From IMG/VR virus record IMGVR_UViG_3300034121_000527, positions 1-64,000 of that record: a DNA stretch of 64,000 nucleotides; one strand, given 5' to 3'. A program made the position numbers and the translations under genes. The stretch comes from a virus. A model generated the notes under the pieces. That model saw only the letters and a list, made by a program, of their open reading frames with translations. It did not search any database and was not told the origin of the DNA. Below, one piece after another: positions 47,734 to 56,337 of the stretch; the first letter of the stretch is position 1; each line of letters begins with the position of its first letter.

Positions 47734-49821
47734 TCATCCTTTCGCCTCCGACCAGTTATAAGCTGAGTGGCAAGACACTCTTAGTGGTATTCCACTAATA
47801 ATGTTACCATCACCCATGGCATTTATAAATAAAGGTTGGATTACGTCCACTGAGTCTTCTGGAACCATTGCTACTAGTTCGTCATGTACTTGAACAAGTA
47901 TCTTAGAGTCTGTATCTTTGAGTACTTCATAAACGTCAATCATAGCTTTTTTACAGATATCAGCTGCTGATCCTTGAACCACCGCATTAACGGCCTGACG
48001 TTCTGCTCTAGAACGCAACATATAGTCGTCTGATCGTAAGTCAGGTAGTCTGCGGCGGCGACCTGAGATGGTTTTTACATACCCCATTTTTATACCCTCG
48101 TCAATAATTGACTTCTTCCATTTAGTTATTCCTGAGAACTGTTTATAGTACTGGTCAATAACAAACCGTGCGTGCTCTTCGTCAACGCCAGTTGTTCGTG
48201 CCAGTTTTTGAGGGCCTCCACCATAGGCAGTTAGGAAGTTAACCCCTTTTCCAAGCTGTCTTTCTTCTGAAGTAACTTCCTCAACTGGTTTACCCAAGAT
48301 AAGAGCAGCTGCTCCAGAGTGGATGTCATCGCCATTGAGAAAGAATTCGCTCATTTTCTTATCTCCTGAGAACATGCACATAACACGAAGCTCAATCTGG
48401 TCATAGTCAGCTACTAGTAGGACATTTCCTGGAGTGGCCACAAACAAGCTACGAACACTGCTGTCTCTTGGGATATTTTGTAGGTTGGGGTTACTTGAGG
48501 ACAAACGACCAGTGGCAGTTCTGTGTAAGTGGAATGACGGATGTAAAGAACCCTTATTCAGCTTTGTAAGCAACCCATCAACATAGGTTGACTTAACCTT
48601 TTTTGTTTCTGCCCAGTCAATTAACATTGGAACAATTGGGTGTTTGGCCTCAAGGTTGTGTAAAGCCTCTTCGTCTACTGAGGCTGAGCCCTTTTCTGTA
48701 AACTTGGTGGGCTTTAGACCAAGACCACCCTCCCGCTTCTTTGTAAACAACAACTGTTGTTTGTGTTTAGGGCTATCTGGGTTGAATCCAGGGGGAGCGT
48801 AGTCCATCATGTTTAGAAGCAAATTGTTTAGACTTTTGTCTAGTTCAACACCTAGCTTCTTCATAGATCTGTAGTCAACAGGTATACCTGTATCTTCCAT
48901 TTCCATAAGGACACGTATAACTTCCATGTCTTGGCGTAAGCATGACAGTAGTTCTTCTTTGTTTTGAATCTTCTGCCAAAGGATCTTGTACAAGTGCCAG
49001 GTCCATTTGGCATCTAGGTGCACATACTTTGTTGCTTTTGAAAAAGGAACCAAAGTTATCATTGCACCAAGTTTCCCATCTTGATGGTAGGGGTTAAACC
49101 CACCAAAGTTATGGGCTATTAGTTTATCCAGGCTGTACTCAGACAGATTCTCATTTAAGATATGCTGTGCGATCATTGTGTCAATGAACGGGCCCTCTGG
49201 CAGTTCATTATTAAAATACTTACGAACAGATCTTGCATCAAACTTGACGTTATGGCCAATCTTTACAAGATCACCAAAGAATATAGGTTCAAGTTCCTTA
49301 AAAACCTCAGTTCGAGACAGCTGTTCCGGAGCAGGGGAAAACACTGCTGGGATATAATACCTACCCTTAGCCATTGACTCCTTACCATTAGCCAGGAGTT
49401 TACGGTAGCCGCTTGGAGGAATGGTAGAGCCATCACCGCGTTCTTCAGGGATAATGATTTCGCCGTTGGGATGCCCCATTGGAATTGCCCATGAATGACC
49501 CTCTGTAGCAAGCCCAAGCCAAAATACTTCATTGCGCATTGGATCTAACGCAAGAGTGTTTGCCCATTTGTTTACAAGGATTTCTTTTGATCGGGCAATT
49601 ACATCTTCAGAGGTTGTTTTAATGGTTGTGGCGTGTGTTTCCCATTCCTGGTCAATCCAAGCCATAACATCAGAATGCCGTTCTACAATACCTCGGGTTT
49701 CAACGTCAAATGCAAACGCCCCTACTTCAGTAATTGTAGCTACAATTTCCTGTAACTCTTCTATTGTAGATACAACATGGGGGGCCGTTAAGCCCCCCAT
49801 GCAACCATTAAACTGGTTCAT
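47734..49821 (-). CDS. DNA polymerase, family A with 3'-5' exonuclease domain (695 aa)
   Basis: Exonuclease domain with AFDVETRG (Asp39, Glu41). Polymerase motif A VADYDQIELRV (~470). O-helix RQLGKGVNFLTAYG (~517-530) with the usual Arg, Lys and Phe positions. Motif C VQVHDELV (~645). No 5'-3' exonuclease domain, as in T7-like phage polymerases, but with an insertion between exo motif I and the rest. Phe in the O-helix predicts normal discrimination against dideoxynucleotides. Main replicative polymerase. Confidence 0.93.
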   Translation of the reverse strand: MNQFNGCMGGLTAPHVVSTIEELQEIVATITEVGAFAFDVETRGIVERHSDVMAWIDQEWETHATTIKTTSEDVIARSKEILVNKWANTLALDPMRNEVFWLGLATEGHSWAIPMGHPNGEIIIPEERGDGSTIPPSGYRKLLANGKESMAKGRYYIPAVFSPAPEQLSRTEVFKELEPIFFGDLVKIGHNVKFDARSVRKYFNNELPEGPFIDTMIAQHILNENLSEYSLDKLIAHNFGGFNPYHQDGKLGAMITLVPFSKATKYVHLDAKWTWHLYKILWQKIQNKEELLSCLRQDMEVIRVLMEMEDTGIPVDYRSMKKLGVELDKSLNNLLLNMMDYAPPGFNPDSPKHKQQLLFTKKREGGLGLKPTKFTEKGSASVDEEALHNLEAKHPIVPMLIDWAETKKVKSTYVDGLLTKLNKGSLHPSFHLHRTATGRLSSSNPNLQNIPRDSSVRSLFVATPGNVLLVADYDQIELRVMCMFSGDKKMSEFFLNGDDIHSGAAALILGKPVEEVTSEERQLGKGVNFLTAYGGGPQKLARTTGVDEEHARFVIDQYYKQFSGITKWKKSIIDEGIKMGYVKTISGRRRRLPDLRSDDYMLRSRAERQAVNAVVQGSAADICKKAMIDVYEVLKDTDSKILVQVHDELVAMVPEDSVDVIQPLFINAMGDGNIISGIPLRVSCHSAYNWSEAKG

Positions 49822-49822
49822 C

Positions 49823-50518
49823 TCAGTCTGCCAAATCTTCTAAGGCAATCTGAGTAAGGTCCTTGCGGGTTGGGATTTGGATAATTTCAGGGGTGTAGGC
49901 ATCCTTGCGGAAAACCTTTAAGTCATCTTCGGTAAGACCGTCAATATTCCACTCTTCAAGATCTCGTTCCTTAACTAACTGATGGTTAGTTGCAGAAGTT
50001 GCACCCTTGCCTGAACGGCTGACCGCCCAGTAGTGCTTGGAAAGTGGTCCCTGTCGTGGGTCAATGTGGAAGTTCTTAAGTTGGTCAATAACTCGTGGTC
50101 CAACTTCATAGGACTTGTGCATTGGTTCAGCATCTGAAGACAACAACACTACGTTAAACGCAAATCGTGTTGAGGGTCGGCTACCTGCATCACAAAGCGG
50201 ACAACCCTTGGGGTCTAGGTCAGCAATGCAAGTAAAAGACTTCTGACCAGTACGTTCTACCCAGTGTTGGCGGTAGGTGGCGTACGGCTCATCTTCAAGA
50301 AACTTAATAATGGTTGTATCTTCTGAAATACGTAATCTCTGTGCGTATGGGGAATCTGCTGATTTAGCTTGCTCTACAGCACCCCAACCACTACGGATTA
50401 CTTTGGTAGCCACAGCGGGCTTGTCATCATCATCATCATCGATTTTGCGGCTTGCACGTGTTGGCTTTGCCGCTTCTTCCATGATTTCTGTTTCGTCGTC
50501 GTCGTCGTATCTGCTCAT
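49823..50518 (-). CDS. ssDNA-binding protein, gp32-like (231 aa)
   Basis: Start ATG 50518 behind AAAGGA. Acidic N-terminus, then FLEDEPYATYRQHWVERTGQKSFTCIADLDPKGCPLCDAG, with paired cysteines around zinc as in T4 gp32-type OB-fold proteins and many actinophage homologues. C-terminal acidic/hydrophobic tail LTQIALEDLAD probably contacts replisome partners. Directly upstream of the polymerase gene. Confidence 0.75.
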   Translation of the reverse strand: MSRYDDDDETEIMEEAAKPTRASRKIDDDDDDKPAVATKVIRSGWGAVEQAKSADSPYAQRLRISEDTTIIKFLEDEPYATYRQHWVERTGQKSFTCIADLDPKGCPLCDAGSRPSTRFAFNVVLLSSDAEPMHKSYEVGPRVIDQLKNFHIDPRQGPLSKHYWAVSRSGKGATSATNHQLVKERDLEEWNIDGLTEDDLKVFRKDAYTPEIIQIPTRKDLTQIALEDLAD

Positions 50519-50538
50519 TATTTTGTCCTTTGTGTTTG

Positions 50539-50979
50539 TTAGTTGGGCCATTTTTGTTTTATGTATTTTCTGAATCCATCCCAGTTGGCCTTTGCTGGGT
50601 TGGAAATTTGAAACTGATCAACAGCGTCAATCAGAAACTCTACCTGCTCCAAACTGTAAAGTCTACGACCTTTCAAAGTTTTTCCAGGAATTTGTTGGCC
50701 ACGTGGTGTGGGGGTTCTAAAAGTGGCTCTAGGTATCCACCCCTGTTGCTCCCACATCCTAATGGTCACCGGCTTTCTATCTAATGCCTTAGCAAGTTCT
50801 CCAACAGAAAAGAACATACGCTCTTCTCCAGACATATGGAAAACCTTACCACGTGCACCATTTAGTCTATCTTCAAGTCTTGAATCTTTTTTCTTGGCAC
50901 TTTCTCTATTTTTAGGAGGAGTTTTACCAGGATAGTCAGGTAGATCGTTGAAGAAGTCTAACGGGTCTTTGGGCATCAT
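50539..50979 (-). CDS. MerR-like HTH protein (146 aa)
   Basis: Winged HTH in FFSVGELAKALDRKPVTIRMWEQQGWIPRATFRTPTPRGQQIPGKTLKGRRLYSLEQVEFLI (~56-115): SVGELAKAL...VTIRMWE then the RRLYSLEQVEFL second half typical of MerR family. Arg/Lys-rich N-terminus. A DNA-binding accessory of the replication operon or its regulator. Confidence 0.75.
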   Translation of the reverse strand: MMPKDPLDFFNDLPDYPGKTPPKNRESAKKKDSRLEDRLNGARGKVFHMSGEERMFFSVGELAKALDRKPVTIRMWEQQGWIPRATFRTPTPRGQQIPGKTLKGRRLYSLEQVEFLIDAVDQFQISNPAKANWDGFRKYIKQKWPN

Positions 50980-51404
50980 TCGTCTCCGTAACTCTTGCCC
51001 TCTACGACTTTAAACGCCCATGATTCTTTTTTGACATAAAGCTCGTCAAGTTCAAGTTTTAGTTCTGGGTTATCCCATACTTTACCTAAAAGCTTATCTT
51101 CGCTAAGTATTCTTACTTCTTCAGAGACGTCTTTCCACATGTTCTTAGATCTAGCCCACTGTTCTGCAGCATGGTTATCTAGGTTGATAGACACACGACG
51201 TTCTCTTTTAAGTTGGTGCTCTCCTGCAGGGAGCCACTTGTGTCCTTTGTCATCAACGTCTCCGAAAGAATCTACTTGGCTGCTCAGCTCTTTTTTAATC
51301 TTGTCTAGGCGCTCTTGGTATTTTTCAATAAGGCTCTTTAAGTTTACGTATTCAGTAACTATGCGTCCTAGGTCAATTTCATGGATCTTTGAGTTATTAC
51401 TCAT
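50976..51404 (-). CDS. Coiled-coil protein, SNF2-coupled copy 2 (142 aa)
   Basis: Start ATG 51404 behind AGGAG. Begins with a coiled coil (VTEYVNLKSLIEKYQERLDKIKKELSSQV), then a beta region and acidic helices. Layout matches 24317-24673, which follows the other SNF2 gene. Coupled to the MerR-like gene. Confidence 0.6.
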   Translation of the reverse strand: MSNNSKIHEIDLGRIVTEYVNLKSLIEKYQERLDKIKKELSSQVDSFGDVDDKGHKWLPAGEHQLKRERRVSINLDNHAAEQWARSKNMWKDVSEEVRILSEDKLLGKVWDNPELKLELDELYVKKESWAFKVVEGKSYGDE

Positions 51405-51411
51405 GGTGCTC

Positions 51412-52959
51412 CTATACGTGTGAGTCACGCAGAAATTGCGTGAGGCTTCCTAGTGTTATGTCAAACCCACCACGAACATCATGGTGTTTTCCATCTACAA
51501 ATGCTTCATTAATTGAACGTTTTTGTTGAAGCATTTCGTATTGGCGTTCCTCAATACTACCCTGCATAACAAAAGTTGCAATAGTAACGTGAGGAAATTC
51601 TGAAGAAAGTCTAATAATTCTTGCTTCTCTTTGTTCAAGTTTTCCACTGCTCCATGGAAGGTCATATGAAATTAGATAGTTGGCCATAGGTAAGTCAACA
51701 CCATACCCACCAGCATCTGAGGAGAGGAACAACCTGGTATCTGGGTCAGTACCAAACTGTTGTTTAGAATTATCGCGATCTTCCGCTGACATCCCGCCCA
51801 TAAATAAAACACTCTTTGTTAACTTAGAGGTGGATTCTTTAATCAATCTTAGGTTTTCTTTAAAGAAAGAAAATAGAACTACTTTATTCTTGGGGTCAGC
51901 ACTAAGGACTTCTTCAATGTACTCAACTACTGCATTAAGTTTGGGGGTGTCTATCGCTTTAGATAGGTAACCTCTTGCGTCAATGTCAAATGCGTAAGCA
52001 CTCCCCTCATTGGGGCGTTTTGGGTCTGCGTATATTGCAGCGGATCTTGATACGAGGTTTGGGTTGTCACACAACATTCTAAGGACGGTCAGTCTAGACA
52101 TGATTTGCCCTTGTGCTTCGTTAGAAGCTGGGTCGTTGTAGTGTTTCCATAAGTTGAAAGAACCACCGTGCTTAGACATGGCTTGCTGAAGTTGGTGTAG
52201 TAGGTCAATTGCAATAGTTCTGTATAAGGTTGCCCCATGGGTATCAAATGGTACGGGGATTAATTGATGGATAATTTCAGGAAGCTGATCAGCAATGTCT
52301 TCTCGAGTTTTTCTGATCATGCAGTCTTCCATTGAAGAATGTAGGTTGTTTAAGTTTCGATAGCGCACGGGTTTACCATAGTAATCACGAACTATGAAGG
52401 TTCTATCAAAGGCATCAAATGGACCAAGTACCGTTGGGTCAACAAACTCCATGATGGAGAACAACTCTTCTGGTCGGTTTTCAATTGGCTGGCCGGTTAG
52501 AGCGTACCTGTATACCATTGGTTTGGATATTCTTTTTACCATCTTAGAGCGTTTACTTGAACGGGATTTAAGCATGGTTGCTTCGTCCACCACAATTGCT
52601 TGACATGGGATGCGTTTAAAGAACTCTAGGTCTCTAATAAGACATTCAGTATTAACAATCACATACTGTGATGAAATGGCTGCTTTCCAAAGTTTCTCTC
52701 TAGTCTTTGCAGGGCCATCAATAACAGTTACTCTGGAGTTTGTAAACCTCTGTATTTCACGTTTCCACTGGTACTTGAGTGATGCTGGGACAACAACTAA
52801 ACATCGATCAATATCTCTGTTGACTAAGAGGGTTTCTATGCAAGAGATAGTTGTAACGGTTTTTCCTGCTCCCATAACAAGTCCAAGAAGTACTTGACCA
52901 CGGTCAAGCATCTTTTCAACTGATTCTTCTTGGTATGGGTAAAGGGAACCTGTAAACAT
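51412..52959 (-). CDS. SNF2-family DNA helicase/translocase, copy 2 (515 aa)
   Basis: Motif I MGAGKT (29-34), Ia VVVPASLKYQW, II DEAT (125-128), III ALTGQPIENRPEEL, V FLSSDAGGYGVDLPMANYLI, VI KLEQREARIIRLSS. A phage SNF2/SMARCAL1-like ATPase that probably remodels forks or strips proteins in the replication module. It differs from the copy at 22848-24320 (DEAT instead of DEAH), so it is not a recent duplication. Confidence 0.88.
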   Translation of the reverse strand: MFTGSLYPYQEESVEKMLDRGQVLLGLVMGAGKTVTTISCIETLLVNRDIDRCLVVVPASLKYQWKREIQRFTNSRVTVIDGPAKTREKLWKAAISSQYVIVNTECLIRDLEFFKRIPCQAIVVDEATMLKSRSSKRSKMVKRISKPMVYRYALTGQPIENRPEELFSIMEFVDPTVLGPFDAFDRTFIVRDYYGKPVRYRNLNNLHSSMEDCMIRKTREDIADQLPEIIHQLIPVPFDTHGATLYRTIAIDLLHQLQQAMSKHGGSFNLWKHYNDPASNEAQGQIMSRLTVLRMLCDNPNLVSRSAAIYADPKRPNEGSAYAFDIDARGYLSKAIDTPKLNAVVEYIEEVLSADPKNKVVLFSFFKENLRLIKESTSKLTKSVLFMGGMSAEDRDNSKQQFGTDPDTRLFLSSDAGGYGVDLPMANYLISYDLPWSSGKLEQREARIIRLSSEFPHVTIATFVMQGSIEERQYEMLQQKRSINEAFVDGKHHDVRGGFDITLGSLTQFLRDSHV

Positions 52960-53877
52960 CTAAGCAATCCATGGGGGCATAATCTTGGCTGTTTCTAAAC
53001 CAACCTCAATTTCAACGTCCGTCATATCTCCTATATCTTTAGCATCAGTATTTTTGTAGTTCCACCAGTACAACCCTTTGCGAGGTGTACCAAGTGCGTG
53101 GTAAAGCTTCTTACTAGATTCTACACCAGCTTTATCGTTATCCATTGCTACTATAACTTTATCAGCTAAATGCAGTATAAGGTCTATTTGCTCTTGAGAT
53201 ACATACGCACCAAAAGTTCCAAGTGCTTGGGCTTTATCCGTTACCTTGGCAAACCTAATAACATCTAATGGTGACTCTACAATAACTGCTGTTGAGCTGC
53301 GGAAACGTTCAACTCCAAATAGGGTCTTAGATTTCTTTACCCCAGTTGGAAAATTTAATACACTACCTAATCTTTTTTCTTGCCAACCATCCAACCGTCC
53401 AGTAGCAGACATGATTGGGATGGCCCAGGATTTATTCTTGGGGTTCCAACGTACACCATATCGGTGTGTTATCTCAGGGTCTAAGTTGCGAGAATTGCAT
53501 AACCGTTCTGGAACTCGGTCAAATCCAAAGAAGGCATCGCGATCTACAAACACATCTTCTTGTTGGGCTTTGCCCTCTATCAAAGTTTTGTAGCTTGCGT
53601 CTACAATCATCTTCTGTATTTCAATCCCAGAGTCACCCCCTGAGAGCTCATACAATAAAGATGAGAGCGACCCACGTGCTCCACATGAGAAGCAGATCCA
53701 TAACCCAGTTGTGGCATTCATGCTCCAAGACGGAGAATTGTCTGGTTTGCCAACTGTTCTGATGTGAACTGGGCATTTACCAGTTATTTCTTTGTCTCCA
53801 ACTCTTTTAACCTCCACCCCTAGTGATTCTAGGACTTGGGCCAAGTTAGTCGAATGAGGGGTTGATGTGGTCGTCAT
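52960..53877 (-). CDS. DnaG-type primase (305 aa)
   Basis: Start ATG 53877 with GAGGAGG nine bases upstream, inside the helicase gene. Zinc finger C35, H38, C62, C65 (CPVH...CFSC), then RNA polymerase/Toprim segment with VIVESPLDVIR (~200) and VAMDNDKAG (~245). Lacks a C-terminal helicase-binding domain of DnaG, so shorter than the bacterial enzyme. Makes RNA primers for the DnaB-like helicase encoded next to it. Confidence 0.85.
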   Translation of the reverse strand: MTTTSTPHSTNLAQVLESLGVEVKRVGDKEITGKCPVHIRTVGKPDNSPSWSMNATTGLWICFSCGARGSLSSLLYELSGGDSGIEIQKMIVDASYKTLIEGKAQQEDVFVDRDAFFGFDRVPERLCNSRNLDPEITHRYGVRWNPKNKSWAIPIMSATGRLDGWQEKRLGSVLNFPTGVKKSKTLFGVERFRSSTAVIVESPLDVIRFAKVTDKAQALGTFGAYVSQEQIDLILHLADKVIVAMDNDKAGVESSKKLYHALGTPRKGLYWWNYKNTDAKDIGDMTDVEIEVGLETAKIMPPWIA

Positions 53878-55099
53878 AATCTGATACCTCCTCAAATTCC
53901 ATAGTAGTCCAGTCCCACTTAACGTGTACTTCACCAGTAGGGGCTGTTCGGGCTAATACAACTCTAATGATTGCTTGGTCTTCCATATCTGGGTTTCGCT
54001 CAACACCAAGAATCAAGTCAGCGTCTTGCGCAAAAGATGAGGTGTAACCAATTGCATCTGCCGTAACCGCACGAGTCTTTTTATTGCCTAGCTTCCAAGA
54101 AAGAACCTGGGTAGTTGCAACCACAGGAATATCAAAACGCTGTGCAAGTCTTTTCAGAGATCTTGTGATGTTGGTTAGGGCTTGGGGGCTTCCCTTTGCT
54201 TCACCCTCCTCATCATCCATCAAGTACACACCATCAACAAACAACACGTCAGGTTGGTACTCCTGTACTTTTCCAGCAAGAGCTGTAACTGTTGTAAGTG
54301 ATGAGGTATCTTCACTGAAAACAAATGGATGCATGTTTTTGCGGATGCTCAGGGCTTTGCGGATCTTTACCATGTCATCGTTGTTTAAGTCACCTGACAA
54401 GATGCGGGTATACGGTACTTTGGAAATCAATGAGTCATACCGTGCTTCTTGTTCTTCAATGCTCATTTCAAAAGAAACAAAGAGTGGGCGCTTGCCGTGA
54501 ATGTGTGCAGAGTTGGCAAGGATCAAAGCAAACAAAGACTTACCACGCTTTGGTTCACCAGCAAACACAATGAATTGCTGTGGACGTAATCCGTGTGTAA
54601 TTTTGTCAAGACCATGAAAGCCAGTTGGAATACCACGAAGAGCGTTTGGAGTATTCCGCATTACCTCATAGCGGGCCATTCTGTTTTCCCAGTTTTGGAT
54701 AATGTCAATGTCTCTAAGGCGGGCAGCATCAACCGATGCTTTTTGTAAACCTACCGATAGAGCGGCCATTGCCTCTTCAAGGTTGTTTGCGTCAATCGCA
54801 GGAATTGCATGAGACAAAGAATCCATGATGGTTCTTCTTCTAAACCCTGCTACCACTTCTTCAATCAACCTAGAGAAAGTTTCTCCAGAGGCATCTTCTA
54901 ATGTGACATCTCCAAATTCTTGGTTGAACACACGTTCGGTAGGAACTGCACCATGAACGCGGTTGAATTCCAATAACCATGACCATATCTCAGGCCATGA
55001 ACCAGTAAAGTGGTCAACTTTCAAACCGGCTTTGATTGGGGTATTCAAGTCTTTTTCTTGAATGATTTTTGAAACTAGGTATAGCTCGCTGGAAGCCAT
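53846..55099 (-). CDS. DnaB-like replicative helicase (417 aa)
   Basis: N-terminal helical domain, then RecA-like core: Walker A GEPKRGKS (about residue 175), Walker B region DVLFVDGVYLMDD, and VVATTQVLSWKLGN. Start taken as the ATG four codons into the open frame because GGAG lies six bases upstream. This is the family 4 helicase partner of primase and of the DnaC-like loader upstream. Coupled genes, in the order loader, unknown, helicase, primase. Confidence 0.88.
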   Translation of the reverse strand: MASSELYLVSKIIQEKDLNTPIKAGLKVDHFTGSWPEIWSWLLEFNRVHGAVPTERVFNQEFGDVTLEDASGETFSRLIEEVVAGFRRRTIMDSLSHAIPAIDANNLEEAMAALSVGLQKASVDAARLRDIDIIQNWENRMARYEVMRNTPNALRGIPTGFHGLDKITHGLRPQQFIVFAGEPKRGKSLFALILANSAHIHGKRPLFVSFEMSIEEQEARYDSLISKVPYTRILSGDLNNDDMVKIRKALSIRKNMHPFVFSEDTSSLTTVTALAGKVQEYQPDVLFVDGVYLMDDEEGEAKGSPQALTNITRSLKRLAQRFDIPVVATTQVLSWKLGNKKTRAVTADAIGYTSSFAQDADLILGVERNPDMEDQAIIRVVLARTAPTGEVHVKWDWTTMEFEEVSDYDDHINPSFD

Positions 55100-55542
55100 C
55101 ATATTCTCCATGCAGTGTTTGGTTTAACAACGTGGGCTCTAAACCCTATCGTAAACGCTTCTTCGTCAGTTGATACATACACCGTTCGTATGCCTCTGTT
55201 GTATCGTAAATCTATTTCGTAATCTTTTGGTGAGTCGTACCACAACACTGTGGTACGGACTCCTTTACGTAGTAACCATTCGTAAATTGGATCAACTGCA
55301 TCGGGGTGCAGGAAGGTAATTACATCAGTACCAATTCCCAACCGATTAACGCAGTCAGCTAGGGAGCGTACAGCAAGATCATTTGGTTTCCACATTGGAA
55401 TTGCAGTTTCCCAATTATTTGCTCGTTCATAAAATTTGTACTTGGTCTTAGCTGTAATTCCTTCGGGAGGTGTTGCTAGGACACCCTCCCATATACAGGA
55501 TTGTCCAAGAATGGAATACTCTGCTATGTCACCACGTTCCAT
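55099..55542 (-). CDS. Hypothetical replication-cluster protein (147 aa)
   Basis: Alpha/beta protein (VITFLHPDAVDPIYEWLLRKGVRTTVLWYDSPKDYEIDLRYNRGIRTVYVSTDEEAFTIGF). The IYEWLLRKGV...VLWYDS part resembles a Rossmann-type domain also seen at 58787-59560 (CVYDWMLDNEIDYEVV). Not recognised; lies between loader and helicase with stop/start overlap, so it probably belongs to that complex. Confidence 0.65.
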   Translation of the reverse strand: MERGDIAEYSILGQSCIWEGVLATPPEGITAKTKYKFYERANNWETAIPMWKPNDLAVRSLADCVNRLGIGTDVITFLHPDAVDPIYEWLLRKGVRTTVLWYDSPKDYEIDLRYNRGIRTVYVSTDEEAFTIGFRAHVVKPNTAWRI

Positions 55543-56150
55543 TAGGAAACCCTTATTTCAGTCATCTCTGTTGTGGATACCTTGACCCGATCACCATACC
55601 GACGATTGAAGTCCATAGTTCCTAGGGTTGTGGTAATAATCATTGATCGGGTGTCCTCATACCGTCTGCGGATAAGACTGCCAACTTCATGAGTTGAAAA
55701 GTCTGTTTCACGCTCTTGTCCCACTCCATCCAGTAGCACAACATCAAATACTCCTTGGATGTACTTAAGCAAGTATGGCATTGAGTACATCTCTGGAAGA
55801 AGACCACCATCTTGTTCAAACGTATCTTTGAGCATGTCTATGTATCGGTCACTGCTTACAAAACGGCCAGATGCACCGTTGCGCAAAACAAGTTCTTGAA
55901 GAACTGCTTGACCAACAATACTTTTTCCTGATCCAGTCTTGCCGTACAAAAACAAGCTGTCACCTTGCTGGTAGTTATTAACCCAGTTGGTAACTTCTTC
56001 AATACAGCGATCACTTACCGTAAGTGACTCTAACGACCATTCTGCCCAGCGTGTGGGAATTCGTGTATGGAATAAGCGCTCTTCAACAGAGCGGTTTCTC
56101 CACCACTTCTCTGATTTCCAATCAGTCGGAACCTGGAATGTCTGTGTCAT
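55542..56150 (-). CDS. DnaC/DnaA-like AAA+ helicase loader (202 aa)
   Basis: Start ATG 56150 behind GGAG. Walker A GKTGSGKS (70-77), Walker B DVVLLDGVG, sensor SMIITTTLGTMDF and an arginine finger-like RRRYED. Fits DnaC/IstB-type loaders. With the initiator upstream and helicase downstream it forms a lambda O-P-like initiation cassette. Confidence 0.85.
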   Translation of the reverse strand: MTQTFQVPTDWKSEKWWRNRSVEERLFHTRIPTRWAEWSLESLTVSDRCIEEVTNWVNNYQQGDSLFLYGKTGSGKSIVGQAVLQELVLRNGASGRFVSSDRYIDMLKDTFEQDGGLLPEMYSMPYLLKYIQGVFDVVLLDGVGQERETDFSTHEVGSLIRRRYEDTRSMIITTTLGTMDFNRRYGDRVKVSTTEMTEIRVS

Positions 56151-56337
56151 GATTCTCCGTGTAGTAGCCATTTTCAATTATGCTCCAAAAGTCTGAGTCA
56201 ATGGTTGAAGCTTCTGAGGTGCGCAACTCTAGCCACTCTTCAAACTCTTCGTGTGTTTCAAATGCGGTTGTGACCCAATTCACAAAACGTATTAGTTCTT
56301 CAAAACTTGTAAATGCAAACACTCCATCAATTTCCAT
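56122..56337 (-). CDS. Acidic small protein (71 aa)
   Basis: Acidic (MEIDGVFAFTSFEELIRFVNWVTTAFETHEEFEEWLELRTSE) and fully overlapping at its ends with neighbours on both sides. Overlaps the loader start by 29 bases. Translation start is weak. May be a loader partner. Confidence 0.5.
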   Translation of the reverse strand: MEIDGVFAFTSFEELIRFVNWVTTAFETHEEFEEWLELRTSEASTIDSDFWSIIENGYYTENHDTDIPGSD

